Below are positions 47,285-59,177 of a stretch of 64,000 nucleotides of DNA, in pieces. Every line of letters begins with the position of its first letter. Position 1 is the stretch's first letter. The notes under the pieces were generated by a model that searched no databases, was not told the DNA's origin, and worked only from the letters and a program-made list of their open reading frames with translations. Source of the DNA: Orthonyx spaldingii (taxonomy: Eukaryota; Chordata; Aves; Passeriformes; Orthonychidae). Location of the stretch: positions 248,001 through 312,000 of the forward strand of contig VZTJ01004015.1 in the NCBI GenBank assembly GCA_013397795.1, given 5' to 3'. The translations under genes were made by a program, and so were the position numbers.

Positions 47285-49948
47285 TTGATCTAAGAATATA
47301 CAGTATCATTATTGAAAAGGTCTTTCTGCTTGTACATTTAACAAATAAAGAGAAATGGGATATGTTACTGCTGTGCAATGTTTTGTGAAAAAGCTTACTG
47401 GCTAATTCATTCCCATTGTGTTGTTAAGAGCAGAGGTAAGTCATTATTAAAGCTTGTGGTGCTCGTAAACAGGCCTCTGCCCCCACTTGTATAACTTCAT
47501 TAAGATTCTGTTTCTAATAACCATCACTTCAGTATCTTAATTTATTATAATAACATTCTTAAGGAGAAATAATTGCCCACTGTGAAATTACAGCTTTCAA
47601 GTCTGAGGAAGGAAGATGCAGGGAGAATGGTCACACATGGTTTTGTGGGCTTGCTAGGTGTTTAAGGGGAGGCTAGAAGAAGGACTTCTGACCTCTTTTC
47701 TTTTGGATCCTTTCTCACTGGCCAGCATCTCTAGTGACTGTTCTGGGAGTAGTGGCATGAGTCTGCCTGGTCAGTGAAGCTTCAAAAGGTAATTTCTGTA
47801 GTCATTCTCTTTGACTGTGTTACCAGATTGTTGGTACAGATTGCAGACTCTGCTTTTCTCTACCTGAAAGCTATTATTTGGTCACTTGTTTCCTGGCTCT
47901 CAGAGGCACTGGGAGTGTGGATTAATACTGTCAGGGTTTTGTTACCAAGTAGTTTTACTGCTGGTTTTATGCTGAATGCACATATTATGCACAAGTAACT
48001 CTAATGTGAGACAGCTCAGAATAAGTTATAGTTGTAGACCAAATGCTTCCGTGTGTGGGCTTTTAAAGTGTTTTAAACTCATTTTTAATGACACCTGGAT
48101 TCTTTGAAGTAATGGTTACAATGTAAAGACATAAAGTATATTAGAAGTACCACTTTAATACGTTCAGGAGTGGGCATTACATGTTTTGACTTACCTTTCT
48201 GATTTGACCTGTTAAACCTCTTTTTCAAATATTTGGTATTGCTTCCAAAATTGGATTGTCTTCGTAGTTTTATTATTTTGTTGGGACAGTATTCATAGCT
48301 AAGACCTGTTTCCCAACTTTGGATGAGGTATTGCTCTTAATCTAGAGTGCCATAGGTTTTCACAACTAATCCAGCTCCTGTTGAAGTTAGTGGGGTTATT
48401 ACCTTTGAGTTCAACTGGAAAAGGTTAATGACCTTAATGTATTTCATTTGTTGGCAATTATACTGTAGCCTAAGATAATGGTAAAGGAAGAGATGCTTAT
48501 ACAGAGGCCATTATAAGTAGGAGTGGAGCTACTTACATGATTTCAAGGATAGCTATTTTATTGTGAGGGTGATTTTTAATAACAAGTTTAGAATTATTTT
48601 ATTAAGCTGTCTACTTAAATTTATTATTATGAATCAAATACTAGTTGATGATAATAAACATAAGTAATAAGCCAATTGCGTGTGTTTTGTAGGCATACAT
48701 GTTTTGCCACAAAAATCCAGAAAACAATTTTTGTGGAATCTTAGAGGTATTAATCTTATGGTACAGCATGTTTTTCTCATAGCTTGATTAAAACACAGGG
48801 TACTTACACTGTTACAGTGTTTGGTCCTCCATTTTCTGTTGTTTGATGGTAATGGAAATTCAGTGAAAGTGGCTTTCCTTGAACTTATCTCAGGAATAAT
48901 ATATCTGCAAAACATATCTGGCCTTGAGTAGAAGTGAGCTAGAAGAAAGACAGTGGGAAAAGCAGGAAATACAGATATTCTCCTTCTTTTGAGCCTCTGA
49001 AAACAGTTGGCTACAGTCATATACTGACTGTAAAACGACTACTTTGTGACCAGAATCTTTAAGAGATGCCTTTTATGTGATCAGATTTTATTCAAACAGG
49101 GATGAAAGACCGTTTATGCTGAATTTTGCAATTGAATGTTCATCCTGGGTAAAAAAGTGCAGTTGTGTAGATCACCTAAGGCTTAAAATATAAAGTAAGA
49201 TTGCTTTTGCAAATGAGCATTGGCATAGGTGTCATAAGCACTGGTATTGTGTTTATCAAGGAATCATGTTTTCAATATGCACAGAAGGGTTAGAACACCA
49301 ATCTCCCTCAGCAGATGGAACAATGCACAGTTTTCTTAGGCAGTGAAGAAACAAAGGGGTTCATCAAGGTCAGGCCATGAAGAACCAGAGTCTTTTCACC
49401 ATGTGTCACTTGAAGTCCAATGGAAGACTTCCTTGATACAGCTGAGTGCAGAGATGAACATGTATGAAGTCCATCTTCTAACAGAGAAGATAAATCATGG
49501 GACTTTGAACATTTTGTTTGTCCTTCGCAAATATCACAGTATTTTAAAGGTTGAAGTGCCTGAGAAAAATGAAAAATTTTGATGTAGAATTCTTTTTCAA
49601 ACTCCGTAATGAAATAATTGTATTTAACAACAGCCTTTTTCGAGTATCAGTCAGCGATCAGGAGACTTAAAAGTAGTTGATCTCTGGTCATATTACAACC
49701 CATTTTCATAAGGAGGTGTGCTTGTAAGGTGGAGTTTGGAAACTTTGCATAATGGCATCTTTGGTTTTTGTAAAAAGAAAATGAGACCAATTAAAAAACT
49801 GTAAGAATTTCCAATGATAAGAATGTTATCTGGAGTATTTGAGCCTAAAGTAATGTTACAGTTTGAAATGTGAATTTATGCCTTTAGAAGGCAGTTTTGA
49901 ATTAATTTTTCTCTCTTCCCCTCACCATGTACTAGGGGTTTTTTTTAG

Positions 49949-49969
49949 ATCTAGAGATTCTCTCTAGAT
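49949..49969. repeat. Short perfect palindrome with 3-nt loop
   Basis: ATCTAGAGA and TCTCTAGAT flank TTC. Nine-bp arms; a small hairpin in intron 1, probably fortuitous. Confidence 0.6.
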
Positions 49970-52900
49970 TAACATTTTTTCCTAGTTTTTTGATGTTGTT
50001 TTTAAAATTAGAAGAGCTCAATGCACAGGCAAGAATTCTCATGAATGTCTCTTATTTACTACCTCTTGCAATGTGTTCAGCAAGAATACTGGTGTCAGTA
50101 CTGTAAAACTCTGCCAGCATTGAGATAGTTTTAGAGCCAGGTGCCAGACATGTACTTGGCCCCCAGACTGCCACACAGGTGTTCCTGGGCGTGTTTTCCT
50201 CATGTCCTGGCCAATTGTAATTGCCTGGAGAACCGCAGTGCAGGGCAGCTGGACATTCTTCACCTCCCAGTGATGAGAAGGTTGGGCAGACATGAGCAGG
50301 AGGTGTCATGGCAAACCCAGCGGGTGAGGCGGGCTGAATGCAGGATGCGTTGTGGCGGTGGAACACCCATGGGCCGTGTGCTCAATCCCCAGAGCGTCGA
50401 GTGCCATGCAAGGCCTTGCTCTCATGTGCCAGGAGCTGTGGGCTGGCCCTCTGGTGATGGCAAAAGGTCTTCTCTTAGTTACACTCAGAGTAGCGGGGCC
50501 CTGGTAATGGTGCTCAAAATGACCTTTTACATAACCAACCTTTGCTCTGGCATTGTGCAGTTTCAGCCCTGGTGCTGCTCTGCAGAGGCTTCATCTGTTG
50601 GACACCACAGATGTGCTCCAGAGGAGATGCCATTTGCACACATGATCAATTGCTCAGTTAAGGAAAAAAAGGGGAAAAAGGAAGCCCTTAAGAGACTCTG
50701 TGCTTAAAAATATTTCTTTTTTTTCCTCTCATGTGGTAGTGAATGAAGATAATTCAGTGATTATGTTCTCATGTGGTTCATTTCTGGCTTCCTGCTTATA
50801 AATGCTTGGTTATTATATGCCTCTTGCTTTCAAATAGCAATAAAGTCTTCATGAAGAGGGCAGCCTTTACCATTGTTACATACTGAGTATGTCTACAATG
50901 TGTTAAAAAGGGCAATAAAGAATATTTGTTCCTCTCAGAAGTAACATTACTGTTTAGTAGCATCTAGCCATTCCCTGCACTACAGAGAAATAAGTAAAGC
51001 AGATAACATTTCACTATTAGATATGTAATCTTTTACTGCTATTTTTCTTTTGTAAATAGACGAGACCAAATATATTGAATTTTAGTATTTTTCTCAAAAA
51101 AAAAAAAAAAGAGGGGAGTACATATTTTTAAAACAAAATTTACAGGCTCAAAAAGGCTGAGTATTTTTTTCAAAATCTTTCTCTAGAAAAGCAATTTTCT
51201 TTTCACATATTTGCTGTAGACCTTCAGAAGTTGCTATGCAGTATGGTCCTATATCCCCATGCTGAATTCAAGAGAGGATATTTTGTATTTAATCAATACC
51301 ATGCAGATTTATCTAGGATTTACTTTTTCATTTTCTGCAAAATTGCTGGTCATTTGTTACTATAGAAAATGTACTTCTCTGAAAACCGACCAGGGCATTT
51401 ACTGTCAGTTTGAGCAAGCAAGAAGCAATGAGAACAAGAAAAACACAAAGAAAATGGCCTCAAGGGAAAACTCTGCATAATAAACTTGAAATTGCTACTG
51501 CTGGAAATACTGTTGCTGCTTTTCCTGCCAGGGCTGTCACCTCACGCAACAATTTTAGCTTCAAGCGGAGAGTGGAGCTTTACTTTCAGCATCACTAAAG
51601 GCCAAGGTTTATGCTGCTAGATCTTCCAGACTCTGAGGCCACTATGCTCATTGGTACATGGATGGCATTTTTCAAGAGGAAATAGGCCAGGAATAGCCCA
51701 TGGTCTCAGAGGTTAAGAAGACAAGGTAAAGAGCAGGAATAACAACACATAGAGAAGTCATATTTTTAGAAAAGATCTGCACCACACTAAATGGGAACTT
51801 GTAAGTGAAATGAATAGGGTGGCCATGCAATTTAGTTGATAACAATTTTCCTAGAGATACATAAATCATCCCCAAGATTTTTAACTCCATTTCCTACCTT
51901 CCCTTCTTGCCTGATAAGGAAGAAAAGGAAGTTCATTCTAGAGAGAAAAGCAGAGCTATGGACTGTCTGAGATGCTCATTCCCCAAAGATTATTTCTTGA
52001 AGTTGGTCTCACAGAAGCCTTCGTTAGTGTTCAAGTCATTATTAAATGAGACAAATACAATGAATGAAACGAAGTCAGAAGAGAAACCACAATGCACAGT
52101 ATTGTAAAATGTTCTTAACTTGACAAGTTGAGCACATGGATGAATATTTAGTGGTGTTTTTAATGCAGTAATCACTTTTCAGTGTTACTCATCTATCAGT
52201 GTGGTTGCTGTAGCTACAGCATAACCGTGAGAATTGGCAGAGAGGGAATCATGTATTCTATGATGTTCCTTAGCCTGTGTGAAATATTTCTTGAACATCT
52301 GTGTAGCCTAAAGTAGGTGTTAGCTGGAACGGTCTATGGCTGTATACACAGAATTTTATTTCCTAATCCCAAATAGAGATTATCAACCTTACATTTCAGG
52401 ATTTATCTTGTTTAAATGTATTCATGTACCCTCAGATATCTTGTCATCCAAATGAATGTCAAATCTCACTTGAGTCCTGGGGCTTTATAGGGAGTTATGT
52501 GAAATATGTGAGAAGGTAGGCCATAAAATAAACCTCATTAGTATTTTAAGAAGCGCAGATTTAAGGGCATTTACTTATATAGGTGCTGGCTGTTGTAAAC
52601 CCTAGGAGACACTAGGGGAAGTTTGTTTATGGAGTCAGTTTACTGGAAAATCAACAGTGTCAGAACTGCTCTAGCTCTAATATTTGGAATGAGTCAAGCT
52701 TGACATTTCAAGTTGAAAAGAGCTCAGAATTTAGAACCAAGTTAAGAATATACTGGATGGATCGTTTGGGGAAGGACAAATTAGATTTTTAAATTGACAT
52801 GCAGTGCTAAAACTAGGTACAGCTTGCCTGGATTCAGAAAAATGACTAATACAGAAAAAACCTGGACTTATTTGGGAGGAAGGAATCAGTGTAGGGGATG

Positions 52901-55900
52901 TGTGCAAAATGCTGTAAGAATCCAGAGAAGAAAACAAGGAAAGGGACAGGTATTAGGTGGTTGGCAATTAATGCAAAAAATGTATTACTAGTATAAACAC
53001 ACCATAAAAATCAATCAGCTAACATATTAATCCGGAATTAAGAGGTGAAACAACAAGAAATATTAATTTTAGATCTCATCCCTCTCAAATTCTGTTCCTG
53101 GCTGTCAAATGGGTTGTCACATCACAGACGGGATATGATTGCCATGGAGATGGTTCCAAGGACTTCTGTAATTTAATTTTTGCTAGGTTAATATTTTTTA
53201 CGTGATTCCATAAGAGTAAATGATAGTTCTTGTCTTGTTCCTTCTTGCAACATTTATGTAGACTGTGTTTTTATCTAGAACTCTGCAAGTTGTTCATACA
53301 TATGTTGTTCAGAATACTGTAAAGCCTGCACTGTGTATTGTTAGACTTGGATGAAAATTGTTCTTTTCCTTATACTTTATATGCTGTAGTCATATGTCAA
53401 AAGGTTTTCTCACCCTTAGGGAAGGATGCCCTCCCCTGCTTTTAACAACTGTTAAAATATCTGTGAGCTAAGAATTTTAATACACACCTTTGGGAAATTT
53501 GTACAGTGATCTAAAGTAGTATGATCCTGTTAGAATAAGGTAAAAGATGCTTCTAATATCCTCTCTTTTTTGTTGCAAATTGTATTTCTATACCTGAACT
53601 TGTGTAGTTTTGTCCAGATGTTTATGTTGTCAGAACCTGCAGATTCTCCATTGCAATCTTTTGCTGCTGGTTTTGGAATATTCCAAAAACTTTTTGCCCC
53701 AAGACTTAGAGAAGAAGTACACAAATAATTCAGTTAAATTAAATGTCATTTGTTGGCTGGTTACAACTCACATATGCAGTAGAAGGGGTAATGGTGGTTC
53801 CTGTGCCAGCAGAAATACAGAATTTGCTCCTTCCAGAAATATATCGGGCATGCAAATTGTTGTAAATTGCAGGGGGACATTGCTCTCCTTTTCCTCTGCC
53901 CTGTAGAGCTGATTATTGCCAGTGATGCTGGAGAGAAGAAGGGGAAGGCATTGCAATGGGGAAACAGAATTTCTCCTGGGATTTATTGAGATTGAGAAGG
54001 ATTTTCCTTCCATTTCTGAAACATCAATAGGCTGATTATTGAGATGAGCAGTGCTTGTGCTGAAGGATGGAGGAAGGAGAACAGCTTTAGCTGAGCTGCC
54101 AGTACAGAAAAATAAAGAACCTGTATTTATTGCCAAATTCTAGAAAGATTCTATGGAAGTGAATCCACAGAAGCATAGAGATGAATGCCTTGTGTGCTCA
54201 GTGGCATTTCCTACTCTGATTGCTTCTGTCAGTAGTGCACTAGGCCTTCTATAGCAGAAGTTTTGTTTTTAGCACAATTCCACATCCTTCTGAACCTTGC
54301 ACCTACGTGCCCACCCTAAGAGTATTCTTGTTCAGCTAAGAACTTGAATGCTGCTCCCTGCTATTCTTGGAACAGACGGTTTTCCTCATAGAGGTCACCA
54401 TCAAAGACAGGAAATGTAACAAGGAAAGATTGCTGGCAGCAGCAAGGATCTAGATGCAGCCGATGAAGACAGATTGCTGGAAGTGAGGATCTCCTTTTCT
54501 ATAACTGAACAAGCAGTTCTCCCTTTAGTAAACCCCAGCTTCCCTACCAGCCAAGAAGATGACCTTTATTCTCAGATCAGCAGATTCAGAGTCTCTGCTC
54601 AGAGCTGGAGAGTTGAGCTTGCTGGCACTCTTGGTGTTCTCGAAAAGGTTGAGCACTGTATATCACAGATGCTTCCTTTGTGCTGAATTCTGCTCTTTCC
54701 TGGAGTTTCAAAGTCTGTGAAAATTTTACTGAAATCTCTTGAGTTTGACAAAAAGAATTAAAGGCAGAATCTGGCTGTATTCAGGTTGCCTAGTCCTTGA
54801 GAGGAAAGAAAAGCAGTACTGTGACTCACAGTAAAAGTATTAGTGTTTCTGTTCTCACCTTTATGAATCACATTAAAACTGATTTTTTTTTGGTATGTTT
54901 TTTTCCTGAGAGCTATAGGGATCACTGGGTTGAATTCTCCTTCTCATAATTTGGATGATCTTGAATTCAAGGTTGAATTATTTTTCATATATACTGATCG
55001 TTTACTAATTATAGATGAATAAATTCTACATCACTAGGCCGAGAATTTGCTTGCATCACAATAGAGAGAGGATATTTTTTAGTTCAGGTATTGAAATTCC
55101 TATTTCATCTAAAAATTCCACTAGGATCTGACGCCAGTCTAAAGTAATAGATAATTGCTTTGGTGGCAAATTAAAGTTTGCTTTTTACACACTTGCCTCC
55201 AGAGTTATTTTTGTTACTTGTGCCACGTTATTTATAAGTAGCACTTTCCTCCACAGTTTAGCCCAAGGGTATCTGCATAACCTACAAACAACTAAGGAAG
55301 GTCATTAATTGCATCCTTCCTGTTAACAACAAAATGTGCATGTGAGCCAGTGCTCATAGATTATTTTATTTGTTTTGTAGAACTGTTCAGACTTACTGTG
55401 ATCTATGAAAAAATTTATATTTTCCTGTTAGGTCAAAGGTTTAGAAAAACCTCGGCAATTAATCAGATTTGATGGCATTATTTCTTGTGTTTGTGGAGTA
55501 TTAATATTTCTGTTTTGTGGTCTTCATTCCTGGTGATCAAATTGTGACTACCTATCAATACCTATCAGTAATCTTTAAGCTTTTTATACAGAGGAGTAGA
55601 AGGGCCTTGCCTGTAAGTCCCACAGTGAATCAAGGTTAGAATCCAGTGGTCAGTATTTGACCCTTTGGCTCTACATTTCAATTACACCCATGTTACCTGC
55701 CATAAATTCAGTATTATAGCTTTAGGTAGACACCTGTTTAAAGTCCTGGCTTTGGCTATCAAGTCTCAATCCATAGTTGTAGGGAATAAATTAAAGGTCA
55801 TACTTTGTTGTACAGGTAAATACACAACCTAGAGAAGATATTTTATATTCAAAATATATTTTTCCTCATTTTGTGATTTTTATGTTTATTTTCTGCCAAT

Positions 55901-56589
55901 CATAATGTGAATGATATATAGACATGAGAACTTTATTTATTTTGGTGGAGTGAATGTGAAACAGGCCATTCTTATTGTTAAAGTATCAGTGGTGACACTT
56001 TGTTCAAGCATGAGGAACAGAGCTAAAGTCAGACTTGATAAATTTTGCTAGCAAAATGTGACTCAAAATGTGACTGTTTTTTTGTTCCTGGCAAACCAAA
56101 CCTCTGATGTGAACAGGAGCTCTCTTATGATTTTTTTTGCCCCCCTTTCTCTCTACCATAGTCTAAAATTTAAAGCTGAACCCTGCAAAGTGCTGAGTGT
56201 CAGTGAACACCATGTGGGAACTGAAATGGTCAGCATCTTCCAGGGTTAGTCCTTTACTTTGGTCCAAATCTTGTGCATGATGTGGTCTGTTGTTCTTGAA
56301 CTAATAGATTTCCTTCTCTTTCCCCTCATCCTGAAAACTAGGTTATGTTATGTCGACTACAAATCCTGGTTGTAGTAATTTATTCTCTTCTAAGGCAAAT
56401 AAAGCAAGCCATAAGGCATATTTCCCTCATAAGAAGATTAATGTACAGAACTTGATTCACTTATGCTGTCTTTTGTGCTGATTTGGTCTTGTTTCTTTAA
56501 GATGAGATGTCTGTCTCTGTAATATTAGTGTGTTTTACTTGCTGTAATCTGATGTACCATTTCTCTCCCCTTTTTTCTCCTCCCCTAAG

Positions 56590-56722
56590 ATTATCGTTGG
56601 AGAAACTGCAGTCTTTTGTCTACAGTTAGCTACAAAGGATTTTGAAAACCAAGAAAAAACAATATTAACTGGAGACTGTTGTTATATAAATCCACTGGTG
56701 CGCAGGACCATCAGATTCCTTG
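56590..56722 (+). CDS. PLPPR5: PLPPR5 internal coding exon (probably exon 2), partial gene
   Basis: Seen: a 133-bp exon preceded by a long pyrimidine tract ending in CCCCTAAG and followed by the donor GTATGAGC. It reads from a complete first codon (phase 0) as IIVGETAVFCLQLATKDFEN..., then ...GDCCYINPLVRRTIRFLG, the last glycine codon being split with the exon at 58927. Known: this is the end of the second membrane segment and the following loop in phospholipid phosphatase-related (PLPPR/PRG) proteins. These are six-pass plasma-membrane proteins of neurons that promote filopodia and neurite outgrowth and have no proven phosphatase activity. The wording ETAVFCLQLAT and DCCYINPLVRR fits PLPPR5 better than its paralogue PLPPR1, judged from remembered family sequences. 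The intron ahead is at least 21 kb, so the N-terminal membrane segment is encoded far upstream. No frameshift or stop is present. Confidence 0.93.
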
Positions 56723-58926
56723 GTATGAGCAAAATTACTGCTTTCATTTTCTGAATGGTGAGCGTGATCAATTATGTCTTAATTTTGACCTTGGGAAATT
56801 ATTCAGATAACCATATAACATTTCATGTGTAGTCTTAACTGAGGTGCAGTTTTCCTTTCAGGTAGCAAATGAAGCTTTTTGGAAGTTTGGGTTAAAAAAC
56901 AGTTGCAGAAACAGCAGTGAAATAGAAAAAATTGGGACCACTAGGGGCATAAACAAGCAGGCAGGCCTGAAGTGGGATGAAGTGGAGAAAGGTGATATCC
57001 TTGTGCCATATCTACAGGTGATAGTAAACACACACACACCAAAGTTGAAGACATTGGGATATAAAGGTGTGTTTGAAGCCAAGCTGATTTAGCTGCTTTC
57101 TTAGCCTGGATATTGTATTATAGTCTCTAGCAGAAAACTGTACAAAATCCATGCTACACTGGTTTTGGCTGAAACTCCCCCATTGACTTTAATAGTTTGT
57201 TCTAAATGTGTTTGGAGGGAGAAGTTCCACCACTCAAAAATGAGTATTGAACATTTCCAGATCCTGCTTTTCAGTACATGCAGGGATGCCATAGCAGGGC
57301 TCAATTCTGCTGCTTGCTTCTCTTTCATGGTTGTATCTAAAAGCTGGAGGAATGAAGCCTTGGGGCAGCTAATCCTGCTGTGTGCCCCAGTCTCAGGGGG
57401 AGGGAGGGCATGTGCAGCTGTGTCTGTATTTGCAGTGTTTGTGTAACAACTGCCTTCCCAGAGTGTGATTGCTCCCTATAAGAAGGATACTGTCTTGCAC
57501 AGGTCTGGAGGAGGCAGGGAGTGATGATGAGGAGCTCCTCCCTCTCCAGTTCCTCTCTCTGTAATCAGTGCCCGAGTTTTCTTCCCACTAAGTGGGCCCT
57601 TCTTTCCTCACAGGAGCAAAACAAAATTTGGTAGGGGTGGCAGGAGTGAACAAAGGTCTCTCTGCTGTTCCAGCAGATGAGGCATTGCTACCCGTTATGG
57701 TCCCACAGAGTGATGTGTCCACCACTGTTGTGCAGTGCACACCCTTGGGACTGGCTGAAAGGCCCTTCTTGTGAGGCGACTTGGCCAGGCACAATGTGCT
57801 GCTCACCAGAGTCCAGCAGCTCAGGGGAAATTAACATTGGTCTGACATTGCTGACCAGCCAGCATCCCAGAAATCACCCTTGGTCCTCTAGCTTTGCTAG
57901 GAAAAAAACTGACCTGTATAAATGCCCGTGTTTCTGTGGGATTATGTCTGCTGTGATCTTGGTCCATTAAAGTCATCATAGTGCCCCATGACATTGGGAT
58001 TTGCCAGAACTCACCCTGTATTCACAGTGAATTGGAGTATGGGAAAGGTAAGGTGGTTTGCCCATGGAAATACAGGAGGAAATCTGTAGCTCAGGTGGAA
58101 TTGGAACATGCACCCAACTGGCTTTGCCTGCCAGTCAGGGTGCTGTGTTTGCATGTTCTTCCAGAGCTCATTTACTATTTACAAAAGGATGGAGAGGGAC
58201 CTCACAATTGCAGAAATCTGTTTTCTTTTAAGTAATCAGATACATGCATTTACATTCTAATGAATGAGTATGCGTGCTTAATGCCTTGCTGATATGTCTG
58301 ATTAAAAAAACTCTTTAGCATAAGTAGCTCCTCAAATATATAAATCTTTAGCTCCCTGTGTTGATACTGTGATTAATATGCCATGCATAGAGATTTACCC
58401 AGTAGCAGGCAGATGAAGACAACTTGTGCATGGCAATATTGAATTATTCAGTACTTCAGCTTCTTTACAGCTGCAAGGGGAAAAAAAGATGTTTGTCCAG
58501 TTTGTGTTACAACTTTCCAAGTTCCTTCTCCCTCAAGGTCTGACCTCCTTGATTTTCAAGCAGATTTACAGGATGAAGAATTTCCCTCTGTCACTTCTGT
58601 TTAGTGAACATGGGCAAAAGTTAGGTACCAGTAAAGCCAGCTACCCCAAACAGGGGACATGCGTGGTTATGGGGCCTAGGAAAGCAGGCTACTTGCACAA
58701 GGGCTGAGTGTTCCTATGAAAGATGGGAGAGGCATCGGGTGTGTGGGTACATTGCAGTGTTGCTGCTGCAGTTTTGTAGGAAAATACCATCTCCAGCATG
58801 AGCCATGGTCTTTAGGGTACAGTACATGGGAGGATTTTTTGTGTTCCTGAATGGAAGAAGCTGGTATGTTGCTATGATAAATACTATAAATTGTCAGGAA
58901 ATTTAACTCTTTGTTTCCTTCTTTAG
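56723..58926 (+). other. PLPPR5: PLPPR5 intron 2
   Basis: A 2204-bp phase-1 intron bounded by GTATGAGC and TTCTTTAG. It has a mildly GC-richer middle (about 57.34-57.85 kb) with overlapping short open frames and no recognisable exon or repeat. Confidence 0.9.
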
Positions 58927-59177
58927 GAATTTACGCATTTGGACTGTTTGCTACGGACATCTTTGTAAATGCTGGACAAGTAGTAACAGGGAATCTTGCA
59001 CCCCATTTTCTTGCACTTTGTAAACCCAACTACACAGCACTTGGATGTAAACAGTACACGCAGTTCATCAGTAGCGTACATGCCTGTACTGGAAATCCAG
59101 ACCTTATCATGAAAGCCAGAAAGACTTTCCCATCCAAAGAAGCAGCACTAAGCATATATGCAGCTATGTATCTGGCT
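58927..59177 (+). CDS. PLPPR5: PLPPR5 internal coding exon (probably exon 3), partial gene
   Basis: Seen: a 251-bp exon with acceptor TTCCTTCTTTAG and donor GTAAGTAT. It joins the preceding exon in frame (G|GA) and ends in phase 0. It encodes 84 residues including the split glycine: membrane segment YAFGLFATDIFVNAGQ, then VTGNLAPHFLALCKPNYTAL with an N-glycosylation sequon (NYT), a loop with three cysteines, the segment FPSKEAALS, and the start of the next membrane helix (IYAAMYLA). Known: active lipid phosphate phosphatases carry motif C1 (K-x6-RP) and motif C2 (PSGH) here. In this protein the C1 lysine and arginine positions read Q and A (GQVVTGNLAPHF), and PSGH reads PSKE, so the catalytic residues of both motifs are missing, as is typical of the PLPPR subfamily. 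NLAPHFLALCKPNYTALGC identifies PLPPR5. Motif C3 and the C-terminus are not in the window. Confidence 0.95.

Larger units (their letters stand above)
35741..56589 (+). other. PLPPR5: PLPPR5 intron 1 (inferred), at least 21.0 kb
   Basis: Everything between the CpG island and the exon at 56590. It holds three CR1 fragments, the T/G low-complexity block, a small minisatellite, and somewhat GC-richer patches at about 45.15-45.85 and 50.13-50.48 kb. I searched by eye for an exon encoding the N-terminal membrane segment and saw none, which supports placing it in the gap at 35089-35585. The long open frames at 45123-45587 (minus) and 50141-50707 (plus) match no family I recognise. Confidence 0.7.
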
